Positions 21,761 to 31,400 of a DNA stretch of 64,000 nucleotides are shown here, piece by piece. Source of the DNA: Symbiodinium sp. CCMP2592 (lineage: Eukaryota > Sar > Dinophyceae > Suessiales > Symbiodiniaceae); NCBI GenBank assembly GCA_905221615.1, contig CAJNDT010000987.1:40097-104096 (forward strand). The letters run 5' to 3'. The first letter of the stretch is position 1; every line of letters begins with the position of its first letter. The notes below the pieces were generated by a model. It did no database searches. It had not been told where the DNA came from and worked only from the letters and a program-made list of their open reading frames with translations. The position numbers and the translations under genes are program-made.

Positions 21761-22315
21761 AACCCTATGCGTGGTTCCCGCCTGTGACTGTCATCCCGGG
21801 TCTCCACTTGGCATGGACGTTGCCGAAGTGGTCTCGAAAGGTTCGGAACGCCCTTCCACGGTCATACTCCTTTGGATTCGGTTTGGATCCAGGGCTGCTT
21901 TAGCGCATTCCTTTAACGGGTTACTATAGGGTTGCATTACAGGGGCCTGAAAAAATACCATAGGATTTTGTGGTAAGTCCTAGTATAAACATGATGAGGA
22001 ACCCCAGGAATAAGTTTCGTAATCAACCAGGCTTCTGTATTTAGGTCTTGAGGTTCGGCTCGAGGTTCGGGGTTGGTCTGAATTTTTAGTTTCGAGCGCT
22101 TTTTGGTAATGGGGTTTAGGGTTCGGGGTTCTACCGGGGTTCTTATAATGGCCTTACAGGCCTAAACCCAAGTAAGGGTCACACAGGGGCGGCGCAATGG
22201 TTTATGAGAGTGCTGGTAGCGGTGCATACGGAGAGTTTTGAGCACGGAAACAACCCTGAACACTAAACCCTAAAGGCCCTAAACCGAATCAGGAGTTCGG
22301 GTGTCGCACATGGTA
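21761..22315. other. Non-coding spacer
   Basis: TTTAGGG-like motifs. A short plus-strand frame near 22196-22240 (GGAMVYESAGSGAYGEF then stop) is unsupported. Confidence 0.4.
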
Positions 22316-22390
22316 ATGGGAGTTTCCGAAAATAGGGGACCCTAATATAGTACCCTAAATAGTAGGATCCTTATTTTCGGAAACTCCCAT
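22316..22390. repeat. Fold-back element, 19-bp perfect arms
   Basis: ATGGGAGTTTCCGAAAATA (22316-22334) and its exact complement (22372-22390) enclose a 37-bp centre. Confidence 0.85.
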
Positions 22391-22525
22391 ATACACTCTT
22401 ATAGTAGGCCTTATAGTAACCCTTATTATAGTACCCTTATAGTAACCCTTTAAAGGAACCCCATCCGTAAAAAAAGCTCATCGACTTCTCTGTTCTGGAG
22501 CCAAGCGTTTTGATGAGTCTACCCT

Positions 22526-22606
22526 AAGGCCCTAAAGTAGTTCATTTTTGGGGTTCATATACAGAATCTGAAAAGGTAATCCCAAAAAGGAACTACTTTG
22601 GGGCCT
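22526..22606. repeat. Fold-back element
   Basis: AGGCCCTAAAGTAGTTC then TTTTTGGG pairs with CCCAAAAAGGAACTACTTTG then GGGCCT across a 28-bp centre. Confidence 0.8.
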
Positions 22607-22732
22607 CTGGGTACCCTGTTCTGATGTGCGGTTGATTCCAAAGCTCCACCCTAAACCCTAAACCCGAAACCCTAAGCGTGAAACCTCAACCCTAAGTCAG
22701 GGTTGAAGGTTTAGGTCCCCGAACCGGCGCCT

Positions 22733-22843
22733 GATATTCGTATAGAAATCTGGGTTTTTGGTATTCCTAGTTCTCAAGCTATGCTTATGAAGCATAGCTA
22801 GAGAACTCGGAATACCAAAAACTCAGATTTCTATATCAATATT
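22733..22843. repeat. Long near-perfect hairpin, 54-nt arms and 3-nt loop
   Basis: The left arm 22733-22786 and right arm 22790-22843 are reverse complements with about six mismatches around the loop ATG. The stem contains GTTTTTGGTATTCC and GCTATGCTT. There is no coding sequence. It could be a fold-back transposon remnant or the source of a small-RNA precursor; only the structure is seen. Confidence 0.85.
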
Positions 22844-22878
22844 TCTATAGGACGACCTACACCAAAACCCGTTTCTAC

Positions 22879-22938
22879 CTCTAAAGGCCGCTCTGTGCCC
22901 GATTTAAAGTTCCAAGTCGCTTCGACGTCGGAGGCGCC
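22879..22938 (-). CDS. Isolated 20-codon exon, unknown gene
   Basis: An excellent acceptor (TTCCCTTCAG) and donor (GAG|GTAGAA) enclose exactly 60 nt, phase 0 at both ends, reading GASDVEATWNFKSGTERPLE. It lies on the same strand as the J-domain gene whose exon 3 ends 1.5 kb upstream, so it might be a later exon of that gene. Intermediate exons were not found. Confidence 0.45.
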
Positions 22939-23277
22939 CTGAAGGGAACGGCAAAGCTCTGAACGATTTGTCAGACTTTAATGTTGAAGTTTTTACGTAT
23001 GAAGTTTCGGGCTTATTTCGGGTTTTGGGTTTACCAGAGTTTGGGGCTTGGACTGCTGCCTCGTATAGGGGTAGGAAACTAAGGTTTCTGTCAGTCCGCT
23101 CTTTTCTGAAACTCCATTTACAGACATAGAAATCCGCTCATGGCTCGGGCCACAAGTTTCGGGGTTTGGGGCGCGAGGGTGTAGGCTGTAACCGTAACCC
23201 CACCCTCAACACTGAACCTGACTCTAGACCCTGAGCCCCCGAAACCCTCACCCTAGACCCCCTTAAACCCGAAAGGT

Positions 23278-23367
23278 ACTATAGGGGCCTTAATAATTAG
23301 AATAGGGGTTTTGGGGCCCGATATACCATAATTATAGTAATATTTAGGCCCCGGAATGTAGGTTTAG
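23278..23367. repeat. Fold-back family B copy
   Basis: CTATAGGGGCCTTAATAATT, then GAATAGGGGTTTTGGGGCCC, closes with ATTTAGGCCCCGGAATGTAG. Compare 16289-16396 and 21648-21760. Confidence 0.6.
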
Positions 23368-24423
23368 GAAATTGAGCCGGCAATGTGTCTGGAGCATAGC
23401 ACCTCCGCAGGTTGACCTTACGGACAATCTGAGGACTTCCGACAAGGGTTGAAGTAACTAATCATCATATACTCTCCAAAACCCTAACCTACATAACTAT
23501 TATCCTAAACCCTAAACCCTAAACAACCGAGTACCTAATTATCGGGTCCTTTGAGTCCCGCACTGACACCGGGAGTTGTCATCGCTTTCCATGATCCCTA
23601 CACAAACCCCTGTAACGGAGGCCTCCCAGGTGCCTCCGGAGCCACCCGAAGACAGCGCCTGCAGCGCGTGAGGCTCTTGTTCGCGTGGGATTACATAGTG
23701 GGTTTCATAGTGTCCGTAGGATTTTGCTTGGGTTTTACACAGGTATGCAATGAGTTTATGCGCTTTTGTAACTAGAGGCTTCTGTTTTAGGGTCTTATAA
23801 GTCCGAATAACGACTCCCAAAAGAGACCTGACCCACGACTTAGTAGTTCTCGGGCTCTGGCATGCAGTCTTAGGGCGTCAGGGTTTTAGGGTTTAGGGTT
23901 TTAGGATTGATAAGTGCTTGAAATTTCATTGCTTGGGGTTGGGAGCTTCAGAGCTCCAAGTTTAGATGCAGGTCTCAAAGGGGAACCCTCTTCTGAGGAC
24001 AGCTTCGCCTCGAAGGTGCCGGGGGGCGCTACAACCAAAACCGCCTTTGCCGCCAAAGACGGTGACAGGACCTGAATCTCAACGACTCCGAAACAACAGT
24101 AGCTGAGGAAGATTCCTGAATGGCAGTCTTAACAACAAGGGACTCTTCACAGGGATGTTGGAGTCTCCGGGAATCTCGCCGAGAATCCGAAACTCCGAAT
24201 GCGCCCCCCCGGGGGTCCTCGTAGCAACGCGACAGCTCTCGAAACCGTTCCTAGCAGGGGGGTGTGCACAGAAATACAGATTTCAGCCGCAGGCGATGCT
24301 GGGACATCCATGCCTATGATCGCCCGTCCCGTCTTTGCAACAGTTCAAGCCGGCGCCCTGCATCCAGAATCTCAACCTGAAGCCGTAAGCCCCGGACTCT
24401 GCCCCGAAACCCGAAGTCCCAAC
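23368..24423 (-). other. Intron or spacer with further candidate exons
   Basis: On the minus strand, after GATTCAG at 24069, the frame VLSPSLAAKAVLVVAPPGTF then EAKLSSE is open. Near 23690-23625, HALQALSSGGSGGTWEASVT is open. These could be later exons of the J-domain gene, but phases do not connect directly to exon 3. Plus-strand frames overlap the interval 24199-24477. The remainder is CCCTAAA-type sequence. Confidence 0.3.
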
Positions 24424-24459
24424 TCCCTAAACCTCTCCTCCGCATCTGGGGCGTCATTC
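24424..24459 (-). CDS. J-domain protein gene, exon 3
   Basis: Follows CCCTTCCCAG| and reads, after completing the split Lys codon, NDAPDAEERFRE, ending GA|GTTGGG. In J domains the HPDK motif is followed by a loop and helix III of the form (N/P)xxxxAEERFxE, which is what this encodes. It joins exon 2 in frame (phase 2). Helix IV (AYxxLSD type) should come next but I could not locate it. Confidence 0.75.
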
Positions 24460-24779
24460 CTGGGAAGGGCTCAGTAAGCAGAACCCCCACAGCCTCTGGC
24501 TGGCAGGAAGCCGGAACTTTAAGGGTTTAGGCCTGACATTTCAGGCAGCTAGGGGGTTCAGGGGTCCGCCGTTTGAACCCTGAATCTTTCACCATGATCC
24601 CAGTAATCACTCCGAGCAGTCGCCCTAAACCCCACAACCGCAAAGCCCTGAACTTCTAGCACCCGATAGGCTGAACCCTGAGCGAACCTAATAGCCCGGA
24701 GCCCTCACCCCCAAACCCTAGACCCTAAACCCAAGCCCTTTGCCCAAAACCCTAAAACCGAACCCCAACACGGCCGAGC

Positions 24780-24820
24780 TTCTTGTCAGGATGCCATTTC
24801 AGGGCCTGCTGCCTATAGGC
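24780..24820 (-). CDS. J-domain protein gene, exon 2 with HPD motif
   Basis: Follows TTGCCTCAG| and encodes AYRQQALKWHPDK plus two bases of the next codon, ending AA|GCTCGG (GC donor). AYR..AL.WHPDK is helix II plus the invariant His-Pro-Asp loop that stimulates Hsp70 ATPase. It joins exon 1 without loss of frame to give LKK-AYRQQALKWHPDK. It lies just past the 3' end of the LINE inserted in intron 1. Confidence 0.85.
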
Positions 24821-24879
24821 CTGAGGCAAGCAGGGGTTGAAGCCTTTTCGGGTTCTGGAAGGCCTTTTTGGTGCCCTCT

Positions 24880-24981
24880 CGGCTTGTATAGTGCACTCTA
24901 GGCTTTTTTGGGGCTCTAGAAGGCCTTTATGGGGTTCTACAAGGCTTGTATAGGGTTCTATCAGGCTTTTCTGTGGTATAG
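24880..24981. repeat. GGCTTTTATGGGGTTCTA tandem array, left part, with target-site copy
   Basis: Four to five imperfect units of about 20 bp (GGCCTTTATGGGGTTCTA, GGCTTGTATAGGGTTCTA and so on). The last 17 bases, 24965-24981, GCTTTTCTGTGGTATAG, are repeated exactly at 32476-32492, where the array resumes. This is the left copy of the LINE target-site duplication. Confidence 0.9.
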
Positions 24982-25041
24982 TTGTTCTGCTTGAGAGCTT
25001 GCAGCCTCCGACGACTATCAAGCTTGGCACGGTCCTTAGCG

Positions 25042-28000
25042 TCACATCTGTCGCCAGTGACGGCGACGCACATAGGCAAGCCATCTCAGCACCTCACGTG
25101 CTCTATCAATCCCACATCCAGCAGGCACCCAACCCATGCGACGTTGCATGACATCGCTTGGTATTTCAGGGCGTCCTGGTGCATCCACTTGACAATGCCA
25201 CGCGACATGATCCCACGACGGAACTACATGAAAACCACATGCTTCACAACGCTGCGGAGTAGGAAGACCGCCCATTGCTGCATAGCAAGCAGGTGAGTGC
25301 GCAGCTCCAACCAGAACTGCACGCTGATCACCATCTGCAGCTTCCCACAAGCGCCTCGTCATGGCACAACCTGCTTCACTGTACACAACCTGCCCGCGGA
25401 GGCTGCGAGCGTCTCTGCGGTTCAACGCAAGAAAGCGATGAAAAAGCTGATGTCTCCAAGCTTCACGTAGCAAATGCTTGTAGTGTTCAGCATGTCCAAG
25501 TACTTTGAAATCAATCTGTACACCAAGATCCCAATGAGACCAAACCCCTAAACCGAATTGGTCGTTCGATGTGAAGTTCAGGCTCTTCATGAAACTGCGT
25601 GCTGTAGCCAGCCAACTGCCTGCAAGCGCACGCGTGGAACGACACGGTCCACCCCAGACTTGCGCTCTGTACAATGCATTGACTGAGGCGCATCCCGCAC
25701 TAAAAGCAACGTCAGCGGAGTGCCCTTCGAGAAGACACTGTAAAGGCACAGCTCCCATACGATGTTCTTGCAGCGACTTCTTCTTCTTGGCCTGCAACGG
25801 GCGCAACTCCTTCACGGTTGGCCGCTTGAGCAAGTGACCCCAGGAGGCGAGAGGCACGATACGAGTGCGCCATAGACTTCGCTTGGCTTTGACAGGGATG
25901 CTAGCTCGCGAGAGCCTCGACGCAGCACTTTCAGCCTCACGCAGGCGCTTTTCGGTGGTAGGTCTGTGGGCCTGCGTTGCTTTCGCGCACAAATCCACAC
26001 CAAGCACTCTTGCCGTATCGGCAAAGTTGAGACTGCTGAAGCCTTGCTTTTGAAGCTCTGTCTTGTCCTGCTCGCGACGACAAACCAGCGTGAGCTTAGC
26101 ATCATTTTCCAGAAGACCAAAATCTCTGGACACTTCATCCCAATGGTCTTTCGCCTTCCTTGCTTCACGAGCATTTGGAGCCGTCAAATTGCGATCATCC
26201 AAAAATGAACAGACTGCCAAGCGAGGTTGCCTGGCACGAAGCGCACGCAATGGTGCCGACATCAGGATGTTGAGAGCAAGGGGACTGAGTGGATCCCCTT
26301 GCGGAAGGCTGCTTTCCAGAGTCTGCACCTCGGTCAGAGTCGAGCCGTCGAGCTGGATCCACCTGTGCTGGTCCATCCAGACGTGGCGCAACATGCTACC
26401 CATCCAGTTTGCCATGCCAGCTTTCTCCATGATTTGCAATGCAATCGACGGTCTGGTTCTGTCAAAACACTGCTTATAATCCAAACTCATCAAAATGTGC
26501 TTGTCGCACATGAAAGAATCCATGATGGAGGCCAATGCCGTCATGACATCTCTGCTATTGACTGCGCCATGCTGCGATCTATCAAAGATTGCTTCACTCC
26601 ATGCTTTGACCTCGGGATCGGCCGCGAGAGCGGAGCCGAGTATTCGATACAAGCCGTTGAGAATCGTGATGGGCCTCATTTTGCTCACATCGCATGACGC
26701 GCTCTCAATCGGGATCTCCGTCTTAGGAATGTGTATCTGTCTCGCATGCTGAAAAGCAGTCGGCCACTGATTGCGAGCGCGCCACCGCTCCACCAGTTGC
26801 GCATAGGTGTTCCAAACTTCCCGCGGCATGGCCGCAAGTTCATCGCCTGACCATCCGTCAGGGCCCGCGGCGGTGTTGGCCAACTTGGATGCCGCGCCGG
26901 CCAGTGCTTTCCCCGTGAACTCGAAGTTCGGAAAGTCTGCTGAAACCCCTGTAAGCGACCATCGAGTGACGGCACGATGAACGTCATCGTGAGGCCTGTC
27001 CCAGACTTCTCGCCAGAACTTCTTAACGACTTTCAAAGACTCCTCCACGGTTGCGGTGGTTCGAGTCGTTTGTCCTGCCTTATAAGACAAAGCATTCGGC
27101 GGTGACGTTGTTTGGCCCTTGAGCCACTTGGTAGCTCCACTCCCTCCAGATGTCATCTGCCTCCGCCAGCTTTGTATCCTCTGCAAACTCTTGGCCCCAA
27201 GCTCTTTGGAGAGGGCTTGTTCAAGTACTTGCTCGCGTTCATCCCAGGAGCTAGGCAAAGGAACATCGTTTGGCCACGACTTCAAAGTTTTGCTCACCAA
27301 CGCCTGCGGGAGGTTTCCAATTCTGATTTGGCGAACGATTTCACGTGTTCGACCCAAGATGTTGGCCAAACGTCGTGACCTGAAGGTGCCACGATGAGCA
27401 TGCGAGAAATCAAAGCGCTGATGGATGAGTCGAGGCTTCGTGCCTTTCGGGCGCCAGTCCGGAATGAACTTCGGACCAGCACATGACGTAGACCGCATAG
27501 CGCTAGCACAAGCTGCTTCAAGCTTGGAGTTGAACCACTTCCATTCAGCTTCGGTGCTTCCAACGTCATGCACCACTTGATTGGGCCACGCCTCGGCCAC
27601 GGCGGACTGCCACTGCTCAACAGTACACTCCACCGGCCTCGCATACCGCAAAGTGGGAGCGAACTGCCACAACGCAGCACGCTCCACAGGAATCTCAAAG
27701 TTTCCTACGAGCATCTTGTGATCTGAAACTGCCGTTTCTTCATAGCGGAGATGCGTGCTGCTTTCCGGGCTATTCGACAGAACATAATCAATGCATCTTT
27801 TGCCATCCCATCTGGAAGGAACTGCACACCGAACTCCTCCAACGCATTGTGTATGAAATCCTGAAACGTGTGCTTCGCCCGCCTGCGTATTGAAATCCCC
27901 AGCAATGAATATCGGAACTGCTGGGGCCGCGCCTTGGAAAGCATGTGCCAGAAGGTCAAGGAAAGGCTCCTGTTGACCTTTGCGCGCATAGGCGGAGGCA

Positions 28001-28425
28001 ACGAGGCAGCTGCCCATGTCCACACACATGAGCTCTCCTTCTGTCGAGCTGATTTTGTGCCATTGTGCTGCTTTGCACGCTTTCTTCATGGCCAATGCAA
28101 CGCCTCCCCAAGTGTGACTGCGGCCTCTGGAATCCACCGTCGGTTCAGAGAGCGCATGCCAGACCCTGTAACCACGTTTTTGTAAGAGGCCAGAAAAATG
28201 TCTCGCCGTCTCCTCGTTGAAGTGTGTCTCCTGAAGACACAGTACATCTGGACTTCCATGTTGGAGATGATCAATGATCTGAAAGGCACCAGCCGTGCTA
28301 CCTACGTTAAGGCACCAAAACGATAATCGATTACGCCATGGGGGCCCCGGATTCTCCTCAACATCGCCATCCTCCGTAAGCCGTCGTTGCCACTGATTCG
28401 GTGCATCATCGCGTTCGGCAGGGAG
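25042..28425 (-). CDS. LINE ORF2: 2A motif, AP-like endonuclease, reverse transcriptase, zinc finger
   Basis: The frame runs from the codon after the TGA (28426-28428) to the stop at 25042, 1,127 codons. It opens with 28 residues ending GDVEENPGP. The endonuclease shows FWCLNVGS, LCLQETH (28222-28236), FIAGDFNT, CIDYVL and VSDHKML: the Asn, Glu, Asp, Asn and His residues of the exonuclease-endonuclease-phosphatase fold. The reverse transcriptase follows with MRPITILN, SLDYKQCFDRT, SLPQGDPLSPL and FLDD (26194-26205) in place of the commoner YADD. A C-terminal CEACGF...DHVAWHC is a zinc-binding motif typical of LINEs. The first in-frame ATG lies inside the endonuclease, so normal AUG initiation would lose the first catalytic strands; expression probably depends on ORF1 translation. 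Confidence 0.93.
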   Translation of the reverse strand, partial: LPAERDDAPNQWQRRLTEDGDVEENPGPPWRNRLSFWCLNVGSTAGAFQIIDHLQHGSPDVLCLQETHFNEETARHFSGLLQKRGYRVWHALSEPTVDSRGRSHTWGGVALAMKKACKAAQWHKISSTEGELMCVDMGSCLVASAYARKGQQEPFLDLLAHAFQGAAPAVPIFIAGDFNTQAGEAHVSGFHTQCVGGVRCAVPSRWDGKRCIDYVLSNSPESSTHLRYEETAVSDHKMLVGNFEIPVERAALWQFAPTLRYARPVECTVEQWQSAVAEAWPNQVVHDVGSTEAEWKWFNSKLEAACASAMRSTSCAGPKFIPDWRPKGTKPRLIHQRFDFSHAHRGTFRSRRLANILGRTREIVRQIRIGNLPQALVSKTLKSWPNDVPLPSSWDEREQVLEQALSKELGAKSLQRIQSWRRQMTSGGSGATKWLKGQTTSPPNALSYKAGQTTRTTATVEESLKVVKKFWREVWDRPHDDVHRAVTRWSLTGVSADFPNFEFTGKALAGAASKLANTAAGPDGWSGDELAAMPREVWNTYAQLVERWRARNQWPTAFQHARQIHIPKTEIPIESASCDVSKMRPITILNGLYRILGSALAADPEVKAWSEAIFDRSQHGAVNSRDVMTALASIMDSFMCDKHILMSLDYKQCFDRTRPSIALQIMEKAGMANWMGSMLRHVWMDQHRWIQLDGSTLTEVQTLESSLPQGDPLSPLALNILMSAPLRALRARQPRLAVCSFLDDRNLTAPNAREARKAKDHWDEVSRDFGLLENDAKLTLVCRREQDKTELQKQGFSSLNFADTARVLGVDLCAKATQAHRPTTEKRLREAESAASRLSRASIPVKAKRSLWRTRIVPLASWGHLLKRPTVKELRPLQAKKKKSLQEHRMGAVPLQCLLEGHSADVAFSAGCASVNALYRAQVWGGPCRSTRALAGSWLATARSFMKSLNFTSNDQFGLGVWSHWDLGVQIDFKVLGHAEHYKHLLREAWRHQLFHRFLALNRRDARSLRGQVVYSEAGCAMTRRLWEAADGDQRAVLVGAAHSPACYAAMGGLPTPQRCEACGFHVVPSWDHVAWHCQVDAPGRPEIPSDVMQRRMGWVPAGCGIDRAREVLRWLAYVRRRHWRQM
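28342..28368 (-). other. 2A ribosome-skipping motif GDVEENPGP
   Basis: The codons GGC GAT GTT GAG GAG AAT CCG GGG CCC encode a perfect match to the 2A consensus D-(V/I)-E-x-N-P-G-P, preceded by WQRRLTED. 2A sequences make the ribosome skip the Gly-Pro bond and release two proteins; they are known in RNA viruses and in some non-LTR retrotransposons. Here it stands directly before the endonuclease, so it would free ORF2 protein beginning at Pro (28344-28342). Confidence 0.88.
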
Positions 28426-31400
28426 TCAGTCTTGGGAGCCACTTGCGCGTGGTCGGATCTTTGTCGTGTTGAGCTGCTTCACCTCACTGTGCGACAGTTT
28501 CCAAATAGACTGTAGCTTGCGCTTGTTTTTCAACTGTGCCATGCCCCAAAGCCTCCGACGACCCTTGGATTGCATCAACTGTCGTCTGTCATCCTTGCCC
28601 TTGCACTTGAAGTGGATTGCCTGAATCGCACTGATGGATTTCCAATAGCGCGTGCAGTTTGAGCACGTGTATCTCCGGCGCTGACTAGTATGCAAAACCT
28701 CGACGATCTTATGGCCACCGCCTCGCAAGCTTTCCAAAACCTTCGATTCGCGGGACTTGAACTGCAACATTCTGGCAGCATAGAGACTGTTGACCGTTAC
28801 GCGCTCCGTCAACCCAGCCTTGGAGAGATGAATGCTGCGATTGAGTTTCTGATCAGCTCCTTCGGGCGCCTTCTTGCACGATGCCAAATGACTCTTAATG
28901 CTTGCTTTCGCCTGGGTCCTGTGCAAACGAGGAAGCCCTTGGTGGCACCAGGCACATTCCCACACCATTCGTTTCCCCAGTGCTTTCTTGCTTAATGTCG
29001 GAATGACGGTGCACTCGTTGAGACGGTGAAACTTCTTGCGGTCTTCATTCGGATGGACCTTCTGAATGTGTCTGTGGCGGGCGGCTGAAAGCATCGGGCG
29101 TAGGCTAGCTCGGCAAAGCATATGACAGACATTGCAAACCCACACATGTGACTCGCAAATGCCCGTCTTGCTACTTTTATCTTGCTCCGCATGGGACATC
29201 TCAGAATGACTGCCTGCAATGCTTGACCCTCTCCTGTGTATTGTACATGAAGAGCCCAAGTGCTGCTGATTACCACCATCGCAATGAATCGTTGTCATTG
29301 GCGAGCTCTTGGTGGTTCCCGCCTCACGTACAGGAACATCTGCTCCAGAATTCTTTGTCCTTGATTTCTTCGTCGATGCAAAGTCCGAGAGCCTCAGCGA
29401 GTTCTGATCATGACTGCGCTTGTTGCTTTCATGATTCACCGATCCAAAGTCTGATAAGCGAAGAGACCCTACACCGCCACGCATCAAAGCTGTCAGGTGC
29501 CCTTTACCTCCAGCTTCATCTTGCTCACGTTTGCGACGGATGAATTCCTCCTCCCGAGCATCTTGAAGGCATTCATAATGACAATCAGAATAGAAAAGGT
29601 AGACCCCCGCGTTGCGCGCATTCTCGTTGAAGATTCGCACCTCTCCTTTGGAGGTTGCCACCCAAACCCTTATGTTGAAAGCTTCGGCAAATGCTAACAC
29701 TTCCAGCGCACCACTCCACACGCCTAACATTTGTTGCTGATCCACGTATGCCTGGAAGGTGCCGTCCTCTTGTTGCTGTCCTCGAGCGTCCGGTTTGCCC
29801 TGGCCCAACCATAACTCTTCGTAGTGCGAGAACCATTTCTTGAAGGCCGCCGTGGTGAAGGCCCGGATTTGCCGATGGGAACGTTCTTCACCTTTACGCG
29901 CGACTTCACCTGCATGATTGAGAGCTTGGGCTAAGGAGTGATAGAGACAATCGCCCTGACCCGAATTTCGCAATATTTTTCCAGTTGGCATCCATGTGCA
30001 CTTTGCCATCGCAGCGGCTCGCTGCGGTTGATGTGTCTCTGCCGCTCGCTTGGCACCTTTGGTCTCAGGCTGAATGCCGGCATCAAGCTGCAAAGGCTCA
30101 CCATCCTGCTGAATGACTTCCCTGGAAGCAGAGATTGTTTCTTCGGTTTCCACCTCCATGTGGAGGTCTGGTGATTTGCGCGCACCATAGTAGCTATATG
30201 TCCCCTCCGCAACTTCAGCAACTGGTAAGACATCGCGGTAGGACACTCGCTTTTCCGGTTGCAGGCCTCGAGCACTGGAGATAGGAGCTGCACGCCATTT
30301 AGCATCCATCATCGCCTGCAGTTCGAGCTTTTCGCCTGCACCTATCTCCATTTCTGCTTGGACACTCTGTAGCCCGTCCCCCCGACGTGCACTGAAGTAC
30401 CAACTTGCGCCTGGTCTCTGAAGGGACTTGCCTGTGATGCTGGCATCCTGGTAGCCCATGGCCATCAACACCTGAGAAACATCATGCGTGGTCCAGGCCT
30501 TAGGCACCCATCGAATCGTCCATTTATGAGCCGGCTCCTTCCATCGAGTATCTCGGGGGGACACCCTGACTCCCAATTGATGCGCCCCTCGAACTACACC
30601 GAATGAGCCCTCCTGCCGTACTCGAGTCAAGTACTCATCCCATGTTTCTGGGTTTATCCATGGGATCCACAAGACTTTGGTGGCTTGGTTGTCACCTGGG
30701 TACTCGCCTACGGCCTCGACGAACCACGTACCGAAATCATTGCTGGACCCGCTGTGGGCAAGTAACTGTTGAGCCAAACTTTGATCATGAACTCGTAGTA
30801 GCCCTTGCACAAGACCAGCATGAACCTCCTGCCATGCCCATGTGTCTCCTAACTCCTGTCTGGACTCTGGAAATGCGGATGTTGCCCATTTCCTAGCCTG
30901 CGGCCCTGGAGACTGCAAGACTCGCTTCCAGTCCGAGTTGTTGTAATGCCATTGACATGCGAGTCTGAGTACCCACGAAGGTCGAGCGGCACTTGGCGAT
31001 TGCACTCCTGCTGGAAGCTTCATCGCGATTCTTGTGCGTAGTATGGGCTGTTCTGGCCCAAACCGGAAGATCCAACAGGTGCGGGCCTGAAGTCTGCCAT
31101 CGAGGTGACCTGGCACTTTGATGCGCGTCGCACTGCTACCAAACTCCTGAAAAGCGGGATCCAACTCTTCAATCTTTGATGGATGACTTCCTGCAAGAAT
31201 GACTGCTATGCTCCCTCCCACCGTGGCGGCGATCATGTTAAGTATCTCCAATGCTTCATCTTGCATCTCAACTTGCACGACCCAAGTCCGCCCCTCATCT
31301 ACATCCAACTGATTTGCAAGGTCTGCTGGGCCACTGCTAAAAAGAACATCACTCCCTCGCTCTTCTACCCAGTCTTCCTTTCTGAAAGACCACTTGATTT

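Noticed and set aside
28426..28428. TGA as a selenocysteine codon
   Set aside because: No selenoprotein-like context or recognisable insertion element nearby; readthrough or mutation is simpler.
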